64,000 nt of DNA. It comes from Liquidambar formosana. Lineage: Eukaryota > Streptophyta > Magnoliopsida > Saxifragales > Altingiaceae. Positions 12,768 to 25,368 of this stretch are shown here, in pieces. The stretch is from the NCBI GenBank assembly GCA_039720395.1, contig CM077831.1, positions 6,676,003 through 6,740,002 on the forward strand, in the 5' to 3' direction. Each line of letters starts with the position of its first letter. Position 1 is the first letter of the stretch. Position numbers and translations under genes: made by a program. The notes beneath the pieces are model-generated. The model saw only the letters and a list, made by a program, of their open reading frames with translations. It was not told the DNA's origin and did no database searches.

Positions 12768-15028
12768 ATGGCCAAGGAAAGAACTAGCAACCGGGGTTTC
12801 AACCTTGAGGCCATTTTGAAAGCTATCATGGAAAAGCTTGACCACACTGCCCAGGTATCCGAGACTGCACTCAAGATAGCTTAAGGCATTCAATAGAAGA
12901 ACTCTGAACCTGAATCTAGGGCCTGTGCCACTGACAACAATCAAGGATCCAATGATTCCGAATCTGTTGAGGAACCATTAAGAGAAGGGAGAGAACCACC
13001 CAAGACCAAGGAGGGGGAAACTAAAGCCACATCAAGAGAGAGCTTAACTGTCCTGGCAAATAAGGTCGAGGCCTTAGAACGAACTCTGAAGGGAATCCGC
13101 AGATCTGATGATATGGTGGACATCCGTACTTTGTCCTTGTTCCCAAAGGCTCGCATTCCGCTACAATTCAAGATGCCGGAATTGGAAAAATTCGATGGGA
13201 TTGGCTTTCCTAAAACCCACCTCAAGATGTATGTGCGAGCTATGCACCCTCGAGGGGCGAACGATGAGTTATTGGCTCAAATGTTTTATGAGTCATTAGC
13301 GAGTTCCGCCTTGAAATGGTTTTTGTCATTGGAGGAGAACAGAACCAAGACTTGGGAGGATGTGTGCAATGCATTCACGGACCATTACAAGTATAACACC
13401 GAAGTGGATGTCACGCGAAGGGACTTTGAAACCACTAAGCAAGGGGTTAATGAGACTTTCTCCGCCTTTATCACTAGGTAGAGACAAAAGGCTTCCAAAA
13501 TGACAGACAGACCGAATGAGGAAGACCAGATTCAGTTGGTGGTGAAGAACTTGCTGCCTGTATATCATAAACACTTCTTTGCTCATTACTTTCTGAACTT
13601 CAAGGCTCTTGTTGGGGCTGGCACACAGGTTAAAGATGCAATTGCCGATGGAGCAATCAAAACAGAGGAGGTCCAAAGGAGTCGAAGGACAAACTTTGGA
13701 GGAAAACCCAATGCCAAGGTCAATACCATTACCCAACCCACTCGCCCTTTCTCTCCTAAATGACTCCACCTCACCTTGCTAATTCACCGAGCTATACATG
13801 CCACTCGAAAGAGTTTTTGAAAAACTGAGAAGCCGTGACCTCTTGAAACCCTTCGACCCAAGGCCTCCACCAAACCCATTGCCCAAGAACTACAATGAAA
13901 ATGAATATTGCAAGTTCCACCAAACCAAAGGCCATCTAACCAACCGTTGCTATCGCCTCCGTCATGAGATTCAAGATTTGCTTGACAAGCAGATCATTTC
14001 ACCACCCACCTGCACCAAATCGCCCAAATGTCACTCGAAATCCCTTCTCCACTCACAATATGCCTCCTCCTAACAACATAAATGCCATTGAGCTTGACTC
14101 GTCCCAATCCCGTCAACCCATAAGGCAATACACACCACTTCCCATGACCTTGACTCAAGTTTTCCACCAATGTTGTGATAAAGGGCTCATATTGCCACAC
14201 CATCCAAAGCCGAGACCTTCGACTCCTCACCAATTCTGCTTATACCATCAGGTGCCCGGGCATGATACGGAGGACTGTGTTATATTGAAAAAGGTAGTTC
14301 AAGACCTTATTGAGCAAAAGGTTTTGGTATTGCCAAAGAAGTCCATTCAACAACAATTGAGAGAAAGGTTCGAGGCAGGAGATCCTAAAGTGGGTTTGCT
14401 GGGAGAGTCGTCTAGAAAGTTTGATTACTATGTACTCTACCCCGACCCACCCCTGATGAGCCTATAATCCCCACAGGTTGGGATGAGTTACTAGAGGAAG
14501 TCCAAATAGAGGAGATCGACACAATCACATGGGATGATCTCATAGGTGACGTAGGGGAGATTGATGATATGTGGATGAGCGATGATGAGGTAGAGCACAT
14601 AACTAGAGGAGGTCGCCATTTCAAGCCCCCGCACTTAGAATTTGACAACCCATTGGGAGACTTGGAAGGTAATCGCCACCTCGACTTGCAAGAAGAGGAG
14701 GACGAAGTGCTTAGGCAATTGAGAAAGACTAATGCAAACATCACTATATAGGGTTTGCTCATGGCCTCTTACAAGCACAGGCAGACCATCTTGAAATTGC
14801 TCAACCAGATACAGGTTCCCGTTGACACATTTCCAGAAAATTTGGTGAACTTGGTGAATCCAACCTCGAAGAACTCGACCATTGTGTTCTCAGAAGCAGA
14901 CCTACCTAAAAGTGGACCTAGCCATTCACAAGCCATGTACATCACTGTCGACACCATGGGAAAGAGAGTTCCGACAGTCCTGATTGACAATAGTTCCACT
15001 CTTAATGTGTGCCCTCTCAGAACTGCCA
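12768..15028 (+). pseudogene. gag-protease pseudogene, segment 1 (old family-A)
   Basis: This is the diverged counterpart of the young gag-protease ORF at 37703, starting at the same methionine (MAKERTSNRG). It covers the coiled N-terminal part, the gag capsid domain, two CX2HX4HX4C knuckles, the acidic linker and the start of the protease (VLIDNSS, where the young copy has VLIDNGS). Decay is plain: stops at 12882, 12894, 13479 and 14749, and single-base indels near 13752, 14010 and 14447. It breaks off inside the protease where a solo LTR entered at 15029. The frame resumes at 16922. Confidence 0.9.
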
Positions 15029-16917
15029 TGTTGACACCCAATTTTGTACCGCCTAAACATTTTAAGTCCACCCCTTTTAAGCCCAATGATGAAGGGTGAT
15101 CTAGTTTGAAATAATTGATGAATGATCCTTGAAGAGCTAACGTGATCACAATCGTAGCCCAACCCGCAGAAGCCCATAATTAAATATTTGTACGTACGTA
15201 CAATTCATTTGTGCGTACGCACCTTTCAATTGTGCGTACGCACATTAACTCCTAAACCCGGATTTTTTCCCTCCATTTTGGTATTCCCCTTGTTACCTTA
15301 TAAAGGTTTGACCTACTTTGTAACCACCTTGTGACGGCTAGAGAAGCCAGAAACCCTAACCTAGCTCCTCTAAAACCCTAATACTGCCTCTATAAATATA
15401 GCACTTTCAATCGGGAAAGGGGACCTCAACTATTCTCTAGCCATCACCATTCTCTAAACTATTCTCTAGCTATCACTTCTACAAACCCTAGCCACCATTT
15501 CTACAAACCTAGAAGCTAAGAGAGAGAAGGACGGCTGTGATCATGGAGATTTGAAAGGGAGAGTTCATCAAAGTTTCATCCTACATATCGCCCAACCTGA
15601 GGGTAACGCTTACTGTTCCATCTCTTTCTCCATTATTTGAGATGGCCTGTTATTATTTTTGAATGTCCAGACATTCTTCTCTTTCTCCCATGATTGTACA
15701 TTCATTTTGTTTAGTTGTTTCTCATTTCTTAGTAAATTTATTTATTTAGTTTTCTCTTTTGATTTTTATTTATTTCGTCTTCCACATGATTAGTAATTTT
15801 CTACATCGATTAATTTATGTAACTACATAGTAGAATAGGCATATCCATCTCTACATATGTATTTTCATTTATTAGATTAAGATTTCTTTTTCTTAGTTCA
15901 TTTTAATTTATTCCCATCCCTTGTTAATTTTATTTTTATCATTTTAATCTTTCTAGTTGTGTGCATATAGATTTAGGACTTGATTATCGTAGTTCTTCTA
16001 TATATTTACATATTTTATTAGTTGTGAAAGTATATCATTAATTTCAGGGTCCCGTGAGTGGAATGTACATACGCATAAATCAAAAGTGCGTACGCACTTT
16101 ACGGTTGTGCGTATGCACTTCCTCTGCATGATCGGTTGACTCTTTTATTATATTTATTTTATTCTATATTATTCATTCAATACATATTTGATTCCATATT
16201 TTGTCTATTCCCTAGTTTAGGTTATTACCATATTTGTTTATCCCTCACATAGCTTTCTTTCTTTGTGTCAATCTTCTTTTATTATCATTTCTTTATTTAG
16301 ATTAGTTCCATATTTTATTTATTTCTTTCTCTAGATTAGTTCTTTATTTAAACCATTCCTTTATTTATTTTTATTTTCTTCCTTACTTATTTGCTTGTTT
16401 CTTTACTTATTTGTTTCTCTTTCATTATTAGTAGATTATTTCCTCTCATACTTTATTTTTTTGTCTATTCATTTATTTCTTTCTTTATTTGACTCTTTCT
16501 TTATTTTTGTATCATTCTTTAGATTAGCCCTTTTATTATATTGATTCTTTATATAATTCATTTATTTATTTATTTATTCGCCATCATTACGTGATATCAT
16601 TTGAATTAAATTGCATATCGCATGAATAGGGTTAAATCCAATTGATAATTCTTGTTAATTAAAGCCAACAAAACATGTGTGGGGGCCGGCTTCGGCCGGG
16701 CATTGTTGGGTGCCTAACACCTTCCTGGGTGCCTAACACCTTCCCAACAACGTACCCTAACTCTGAACCCTAAATTCTCTGGTTATGATGGATTAGACCC
16801 TTGCTAGGGGTCAAATTGGTTCCCGAAAGCAAATCGGGTGGCAACTCTACTCCGCGCTAGCCCTCCTGGCTAGTGGCGTACTCCCGAGCCGGCGTGGTTT
16901 AGGACACGGCGCTCACA
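15029..16917 (+). mobile_element. Solo LTR of a third Tat-like family
   Basis: An 1889-bp insertion with TG...CA ends (TGTTGACACCC ... GCGCTCACA) sits inside the old protease and is flanked by GCCA on both sides (15025-15028 and 16918-16921). It has no coding sequence. Its 3' part (GGGTGCCTAACACCTTCC, then ACGTACCCTAA) resembles the corresponding part of family A and B LTRs, which suggests a related gypsy lineage. It holds four palindromic GTGCGTACGCAC-type sites and a long T-rich tract at about 16140-16580. Only one LTR and no internal region remain, the normal outcome of LTR-LTR recombination. Confidence 0.8.
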
Positions 16918-16921
16918 GCCA

Positions 16922-17335
16922 CCGTCTTGGGGTTGGATCCAACAAACTTCATGCCATCCGGGCAAACAGTGAGAGCCTATGATAACACCCGCAGAGAGGT
17001 GATTGGAGTGGTCATTTTGCCACTGATTATGGGGCCTACAGAATTCAGAGTGGAGTTCCAAGTGCTGGATGTCCTATCATGCTTCAATATCTTTTTGGGG
17101 AGACCTTGGATTCATCCTGCAGGGGCTGTCCCTTCTTCATTGCACCAAAAAGTCAAGTTCCTTTATGAAGGGGCCATCGTCACATTCCAAGTTGATTATG
17201 ACTTGAAGTCGTCGGGGGTACCCATTTGCGAGATCAAGCTCGAGCCCGTTAAAGCACCATTGTCTGGGTTCGAGTATGTTCAATGCATAGAGAAAGAGCC
17301 AAAACAGAGAGAGTTGATACCTCTCGACTTTTGTC
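16922..17335 (+). pseudogene. gag-protease pseudogene, segment 2 (old family-A)
   Basis: This continues the protease immediately after the solo LTR, matching 39961-40374 of the young element. It includes the FLGRPWIHPAG block that closes the aspartic protease fold. The codon equivalent to the young element's premature stop is CAA (Gln) here, at 17281-17283. The ancestral frame therefore read through, and the young copy's TAA is a later mutation. The segment ends at the copia insertion, with the TTGTC duplication at 17331-17335. Confidence 0.9.
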
Positions 17336-18993
17336 TGTTAGGATTATGCCCTAGAGCCAATCATAGAGATGATTGTTTAGGGATTAGGAACAATCATTTG
17401 ATTTCATTTATGTATGTCACATTTATTATTGATTTAATAAAAGGGCTTATTCTATTATGTTTATATGCATCATTTATATTTACATAATATGTCCATGGAG
17501 TTAGAGTTGAGAATATGGAATTACAAAGAGTTGTAATTTTGAGACTATAGATATATCTCTGTACTAAACTCCTAAAGCATTCCTAGTTGAAGGTTCACTA
17601 TGATGGACAGTAATGAACCATAGGACTAGCACTTGTTAGGTTGACTCTATAGGAGGATAGCTAGTCTCAAGCTATTTGTGTGGAGACACTACAACCAACA
17701 AGTGGGTGCCTATTATAAGAATAGGTACACTGAATGTGACCAAAGATATGAGATAAACTGAATGGAGTTTTATCCTGCCTGTCAATCAGTTTCTCATTGT
17801 TATAGTGGTACAAGTAATCCTTAGACCTGAGACACCATAGTTGCCTTATGCATGTAGCTTTAGAAGTTTGATAACACTAAGTGCAGATCCTATTCAGGGG
17901 TCTGCAAAGGTGTTCATTGGCCCTACTGCTATGTGTATGAAGGCATGTGAGTGATCAACAAGGGATCCATCACTCTCAGGAAAAAGAGAGAGAATGTCTC
18001 ATATAGCATTCATAATATAACTCATTAAATCCATGGCCATGGTAGGATGAATATGAAAAGAGTTTCATGAGTTCATCAATGAGTTGATATCTATGAATGA
18101 GTATAAAGTAATTGAACTAGGGACTTGACAGACTTCCATGTCCTATTAGTTCAATTGGAGACATTGTGTTGAAGGAAGGATGCAATTGTAACCTATAAAC
18201 TATAACAGAAGGGTTCTTTGTAAATGACTATTCACCTCATTAAGGACCACACCATGAGCCATATGCTAGGTGTTACTCATGGTTAGTAGAAGCCCTAATT
18301 GATATAAGTGAGTTATAATCAATTAGGGAATTGGAAGGAGTTCCAATTAGACCCTAAATGGAAAGAGTTCCATTGTGCACACCTCATGCTATTCCTACTA
18401 CTTAATGATGTGAACCCAATGGGTCACACACTGATCATGCAAGAAGGGCTTTAAAGTCTATGAGAGAAAGGGTTTTAGTGAATAAAGAATAGTTCTTTAT
18501 AGGCCTATTTGTATTTGATACAAATAATAGGGGTTAATGTGCAATTAAGTGTAATTACACATAACCCTATTAGGGTTTCTTCCCCATGGCCAGCCCCCTT
18601 TAGTGGGCTGCCTATATAAGTCACACTTATGTGTGACATGGCATAATAGGCTTGCACAATAAACCCTAGCCGTCCAGCCCCTTGGAGGCTCTCTTCTCTC
18701 TCTCTCTCTTCTCCACCTCTAGCAACAACAAGGAAGAAGAAAGAAAGGACTTGAAGCTCTAGCTAGGTGTGGATACCGTTGGAGGCAGCACACTTGGGCT
18801 GCTCATTCACCGCTGTCCGGAATCAAAGCTTGGAGCAAAAAGGAGAAGACAAAAATTCTGTAAGTGTTCTAACCCTCTTTGTAGTTAGGGTTTGATTTTG
18901 TGTTATGCATAGTTAGATTCATGGGATTGGGAATCGTAGGAAAAAATTTTATATTCCGCCTTTGTATTTTTCCCTCTTGTTCGATTCCCAACA
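17336..18993 (+). repeat. Copia 5' LTR
   Basis: 1658 bp from TGTTAGGATTATGCCC to GATTCCCAACA, with TG...CA ends. It carries a TATA-like CCTATATAAG near 18610-18621, followed by a CT-rich stretch. Near-identical to the 3' LTR and close to the solo copies at 27621 (minus) and 60490 (plus). Confidence 0.93.
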
Positions 18994-18994
18994 G

Positions 18995-19008
18995 TGGTAT
19001 CAGAGCCA
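18995..19008 (+). other. Primer binding site, initiator tRNA-Met
   Basis: TGGTATCAGAGCCA starts one base after the 5' LTR. This is the standard initiator-methionine tRNA primer site of plant copia elements. Confidence 0.93.
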
Positions 19009-22000
19009 TGATTATGCATAATACAAAATACATATGGGCTGGTAATTATGGTGTAGTTGAATGATTCAAAAATCTGGAAAATTTTTCTGCATAATTGGTT
19101 TTCCTCCATGGCTGAACCTAGGGTTTGGAACCCTAAGTCAATTCTCTTCTACTCCTCTTCTAATTGATAGTTAAGTGTATCCATGGATGCAATAGGTTGC
19201 ATAGGGTTTGAGTTTGGAGAAGAAGAATAAGGAAACTAGGGTTTTATAAAACTGTTATGAACAGTTTTCATGGTAGCCATGAAAAACCGTCATCTTGTTT
19301 TGCATGCCGAAATCAGAGTTCTTCTCCAAAATTTTCGAGCCATATATGGTTAGAAAGCTCTTTGAATAAGCTTTCCAACCCAACAAACGGTGCGTCAATC
19401 CGAGTTCTGTAGTGAAAGTTATGAATTTTTTACTACAGGCTGTCTGGAAAGACAGTTTTGCTCGGGAATGATGCAATAGCCACAACTTTGAGTTATTGAT
19501 GGAGATCAAAGGCATGGCAATGGTTGCCACCACTTGGGTTATGTTCTAGACATGGTAGGGAAAGGTTCCCAAGCATTTAGATGCATCATAATTGGATTAA
19601 GATGCTAGAACAGAAGGAAGAAGGAGAAGAACACCATGGAGGCTGAATCTGGGTTTTAGAACCCTAAGGTTCTTGCAATTAATTCTAATTAAAGCTGCTG
19701 TATTTATGATGGAAGATCATTGTAGGATCATTATATATCATGTGTATATGATTTTCTTTATGTTTCAAAAAGGTTTTGATGGAAAAAGATTCAAAAAGTT
19801 TGAAAATTTTTCATGAACAGCATAGCAGATTTTCTCTGCAGAAAAGTCATCAATGGAGTTTTGATTAGAACTTGAGTTAGGGAACTCCAAATTGCATGAA
19901 ACCAATTTCATTAGTTTCCTAAGACATGTAGGATACTGGGAAAATTCGTTTCGTAGCCTAATTCATTCATCTTGCTGGGTTTTAAATCAATTTCTGACAA
20001 TGGACAGTATGCTGTAAATTTCTGGGCAGCCTACTGTTGTTTTAATTGTTTAGAACAATTGATGATGATTTGATCATCCAAACCTCTTCTATTAGCTTAG
20101 TATTTCATGTAGGGACATGATACAAAAGCTGGTTTCAATGTAGGAGTCGAATTGATAAGGTTTTAGAAGCTATTGTGACCTTCAAGGTCTGCAACAATGG
20201 CTCCAGCAATGGGTTTTGGAAACCCTGATTGTTCTTGATGATGGCAGCCACTTCCACCACTTCTCACGTGTCCAGAAGCTTGTCCCACACCCCTAGGATG
20301 TTCTCCCATGACTGGTCATGGCCTCCCACAGTCGTTGGTGGCCATGGCAGCCTAGCCAAGCTCAGGCAGCCCCCTGGTAGTGACGGCTGCATAGAGTTAA
20401 GGATGAAACCCTAATTTTGAGTTAATGATGAAACCCTAATTTCATTATGGCATTAATTAAAACCCTAATTGGAATATTAATTACCTTAATTAAGAGTTAA
20501 TGATTGGTCATCAAATGACCAATCATGGTTATTAATTGTTAGGGCATAATTAATACCATTAATGATGTCTAGGGTTAGGGTTTTTGATAACCCTAATTAG
20601 TGTAATTTATTAAGGGTAATAAATACCTTATTTGGCATTAATTAAACCCTAATCCCTTTTATTAAATACCGTATGAACCTAGGGTTTTAATGATTGGTTA
20701 TTAAATGACCAATCATAAGGCATTTAATGATTAGGGCTTGCATTTAGGGTTTAGGGTTATGCATTTAGGGTTTAGGGTTTTAGGAAATCCTAATACACTA
20801 ATTCATCATTTAATTGATTTTATTTAATTCCCATGTTAATTATTTAATTAATATTGATTAATTTTATAATGTTTTAAATGGTTTAAAATACAATTGGGGA
20901 TTAAATTAAAATCTGGAAATTCTTAATTAAATGAAATTGTTTTGTTTAAATAAGGAAACCCTAATATTGGATATTAGAGTTATTTTAGGAAACTTTATAT
21001 GTTTCTATTAATTTGATTAATTGAAACTAAATGTCTTAAATGTTAAGACTTTATTTAATTCTGGATATTTTTGTTTAAACCTAATAAGATTAGGATGCAT
21101 TAATGAGATTAATGTAAATCATTCAAGAGAATTACCATAATGCCCATATGTTTTAATGCTTACAGTTTTTCTTTACATTATGCAATGAGATTGTATGTAT
21201 GTGTTTGGATGATGATTATGGACTATACCCCTTAAACCAATTGTGATTGGCCGTCTTATGAATGGGTTGTAATAATTTTTCAAGAGTTGTAATTTTATTA
21301 TGGTGATGTAATTTATTATTTGGGGCTTGCATGCCACCTTCCCTCTCTCTCTATCGTTCTCTTATGTACCCCACATTCCCCTTATGTATCCCTTTCTATA
21401 TATTATGTAAATGTTATGTAATCGAGAGCGCACTAAGGAGCATGGTGGACCCAAAGGAGTATGATGGAGACCAATAAGCCAATGGTAGAGACCATTAAGT
21501 CAAGGGAGCAGATTGAAGGACTTGAAAGCTTAGAGAAGTTTTTCAAGAAAGCATGCATGTTACGAATGGTTTATTTTACGATCACCTACACCCACCTTAG
21601 ACCTTGGATTCAATCTATTGGCTTGGATTGAATCCTCTCAAAGTCCATAATCATCATAGTGGGAGCTTTAATTTATGAGATAACTGTATTAGCTCCAATA
21701 CCATAGTTTGGTATATGTTACCTATTCACTTAGGGACTAATATCAAAATATGGTACTTTATATATGTTGATATATAATAGCATGCGATGTATGATTTATA
21801 ATAGCATGAGATGTATGATTATAAATAGCATAATTTATATGTTTAAATTTTGATACATAGGATGCATGTTAATTTGATGAGACCCTTTAAAACCCCTCTT
21901 ATTTAATATTAAGTTGAAAATGGAGAAGTCATTGGGGAATGAATTCTTCATTGCCTTCCATCATTATAGGATCATCTAACGTCCCTTAATGTGGGTACCT

Positions 22001-22600
22001 GGTTGCAGACATGTAGGAGCTACCCATGTTAAAGACATTACTTGAAACTATCACATATGAGATATCATGGGGTGCCTAAACTGGTATATACCAAGAAACT
22101 AACATGTGAGGTATATATTTGGCGAAACATACCTGTGTGAATGATGGGTTTAACTTAACTAGGGAAGTATTCCAAGAAACTAACATGTGAGGTGTATGTT
22201 CCCTAGAGGCAAAACGATTGGAACTTGCTTATGAAGCAATAGACAAAGAGTTGTCTTCTTATTGTGGGTTAGAAGTCAAGAAACTAACATGTGAGGCTTC
22301 TAGGTCACAGTGGGACCCCAATCCCCATTAGGAATGAGATTCCCGAATTCCATTAGAGGGTGTATGGAATTTGATAAAATAGTGGGAGGTACCATATGAT
22401 TAAAGACCCAATCATTATGGATAAAAATGAAATCTAATTCTCTGTTTATGTAGATTACCTAATTACTCACCTCAAAACCCCTATTTCCTAATATATAGGA
22501 TATTGATAGTTTGACTGAACCCGATTTCTTTGATTGACTTAGGAAATTGAGAATTGTTCTCAATTTCAAAAGATTGTTTATATGCTATTAGGCCTTTTAT
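19009..22600 (+). other. Long non-coding internal region of the copia element
   Basis: About 3.6 kb between primer site and the first gag-like remnant, with no open frame that looks coding. A GC-richer patch lies near 20190-20400. At about 20400-20960 there is a cluster of telobox-like CCCTAA/TTAGGG units. At 22093, 22171 and 22277 the phrase AAGAAACTAACATGTGAGG recurs. Such a long leader-like insert is typical of large non-autonomous derivatives. Confidence 0.6.
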
Positions 22601-25340
22601 TAAAGGCCCTCCATAAAACATCCTAAGAAGAAAAAGACACTATGCGCAATTGGCATCTTGTTGCCATGCTATATGATAGTATTGATGACTAATGAGCTTC
22701 AGAAGCAAAATTAGTCAATGCAAGTGCGTTTGATGTCCTACATCACATACAAAGGTTGTATTGTGAGTAAAATAATACTATAAAGTATAGTACTTGTAAA
22801 GGACTTCTTCTGGACTAGGATGTAATAAAAGTTGTTTATTAATAATCATTCTTTTGAAAAATGATTAATCACATAGAATAGCTTGAGAAGCTAGATGTGA
22901 TTTAAAATGGAAGCATAGAGGAAAGCAAGTCTTGAAAAGTCAAAGACAAAGAAATATAATTATTTTGTAGTAAACATAAGGTATTGTAAAGGGAACTTGA
23001 TAAAGTATCAGTCTTCCTAAAAGAACCAAACTTTTGAAGTTTTGGTTCATGCTCTAAACTAAATTGTTGGTTAGTTCTGCTTCTTGGTTTTTGGATTCTA
23101 GTGTAATCGAAATCGAAGCAGAAAGTTAAGTAGATAATAAGTTACCTTTAAAAATTTTAATAGAGCAAGAGTTGCTAGATTAATTTTGGGAACTTATTTC
23201 TTAACTAGGTCATTTAAGACATTCTAGAAATTTGATTTCTGAATTTAAATGACTAATTAGAGCGAATGCAACGTATTCCGAGAATACAAGAGATGTAGAG
23301 ACTCTCATTTAAATGTAACAATTATGACTTGGTTATGAGATGACCAAAGCCATCTTTTACTTGGTGAAGTGAAAGAGTTACATTTATAATTTGACTAATA
23401 CATTGTGATGTATATAGTCATGTAGAGCATGCATTCAATTACAGTAGACTCATCTTAGAATACCATAGCTCAATGGTGAATCTAAGAGAACGAATTGAAC
23501 CCTATTAAGATATGGTTTGATCCATGATGAGTTTTACTAATGTATCCATCTAGGATATACCTTAAAATTGCTACATATTGATAATTTAGGGTTCACTCCA
23601 GTTTTGTCCCAATTATATCAGATATGATATGGGAAGAAACCCAACTTAAAGAAGTTAAGGCTTGGGCTTGTGCTACGTATGTCTGGAAACATAATGTAGA
23701 CAATCTGGAAATACGGTCAAGTAAGTGTTGAATTGTGGTATATCCCAAAAGTGGTTGGGATAGTATTTCTATTACCCTAATGAACAAAAGTTGTCCATTA
23801 GGATGTTTGCTGGATTTTCTTGAGAAAGAGTTCATTCAAGAAAGATGCAAAAGTAGATAGAATTTACAGAATTGTTTGTAAAGCCACAAATCAACAAAGA
23901 TCCAACCCTTGCCCCTATTGAGGCAAAACCTTTAATTACACCACATTCTTTTCATAGATCAAATTGGATATTTCTTTAACATAAAAGAGATATTGTATCT
24001 CTACTAGAATGTGAAAGAATTGTTCTTTGGTGATAAAGATCACCAAGATAATCCTATTGATTATGACTAGACGATGTTTCACATCAACTTGAGAAATGAC
24101 TAAGAGTCATTAAATCCAATATGGATAGGTAGAGACCTAAACGGCTTGGCTATTTAAGAATGTTTTCAACATAGGCAAAAAGTTGTCTATAAAGAAACTT
24201 GTTTGATAATAGTTATGCTGAAATCCATTTGGATCTTGTTATCTATAAACACACATTTTGAATATGAGATATGTCAAAAAGGATATAAGGATGTTATATC
24301 AAATGGTGAAAAACCATAAAAGTGTGTAAGTTATAGAAGTCTATTAATAGACTACAAGGTTCTCATAATTAGAACATCTATAAAGTTGAAGTAATCAAAT
24401 TGTTTGATTTCTCTCATTGTATAGATGGATCATGAGTGTATATAAGGTTAGTGGGAGTGTGATCGTTTTTCTTTATCCTAAGTATAGATGACATCCTAAT
24501 CATTATGAATGATATATGAATGTTATCTAATGTAAAGTTTTGGTTTTTGGAGAAAAACTAATTCATGAAAGATTTGGCAGAAGCATCCAACAAGATCTAT
24601 AGAGATAGATCATATAGATTGCTAAGTATCTCCAAATCATCAAACATAGTTGAAATGTTGAAGGAGTTCAACATGGAGAATTCTAAGGGAGGTCTGATTT
24701 ACTTCAGATAAGAATTCATTATTCAAGGGCATGTGCCCTAGGATAACACAAGTAAGATTCTTAAAGTGTTAAGAAGCCTTATTTTACACTATGTATTGAA
24801 CCTGATATCTATTATGTTGTAATTGTTACAAATAGTTATCAATCAATTCAAATTTGGAATATTGGATTGTATATGGAAATTGTAAACTCATAGTAGATGG
24901 GTATATGGATTTGGATATAATCCATATGGGGTATATTTTATATTCACTTTAGTTGGTGAAATACTTAATGGAAGAACTGTATGAAAGATACAGTGGATTC
25001 CATTATTAAAGGTGAATTAATTGTCGCATTGTCTAGGAAACTGTTTGGATCTATAAGTTCATTTAGAACTTGGAGTTGTTCCTTCCATTGAGTTGCCCAC
25101 ACCTTGTTTTGTGACAACAATGGGTCTATAGCTCAAGTATAGGAATCACGGTCTCATCAAAAGTCCAAACACATAGAGCGGCAATTCCATGTGATTAGAG
25201 GAATCATTGGAAAAGGTAATAGATACATTACAGAAGATATTATCTACATAAGTTTTTGTAGACCTACTGACTAAAGCTTTAAAACATAATTTGTTATGTC
25301 TAAGACCAACATCTTGAGAAGATAGGTATGTGATACATGG
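22600..25340 (+). pseudogene. Eroded copia gag-pol
   Basis: Fragments in shifting frames match copia proteins in the expected order. A gag-like MTNELQKQ lies near 22690. An RT part, with IYRDRSYRLLSISKSSNI and then LKEFNMENSK, lies near 24595-24690. An RNase H part, including ETVWIYKFI near 25040 and KHIERQFHVIRGI near 25165-25210, is followed by a worn LTKALKH tail near 25268. Stops and frameshifts occur every few dozen codons and large parts of protease, integrase and RT are missing. It cannot encode a polyprotein. Confidence 0.7.
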
Positions 25341-25356
25341 TCGATTGGCTTTAGTG

Positions 25357-25368
25357 CAAGTGGGAGAT
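25357..25368 (+). other. Polypurine tract of copia element
   Basis: CAAGTGGGAGAT lies immediately before the 3' LTR. It is a purine-rich primer of the form usually seen in plant copia elements (AGTGGGAGATTG at the junction). Confidence 0.85.

Noticed and set aside
20229..20414. 61-codon frame in a GC-richer patch of the copia leader
   Set aside because: Low-complexity Ser/Thr/Pro composition and no homologous frame in related sequence; probably chance.
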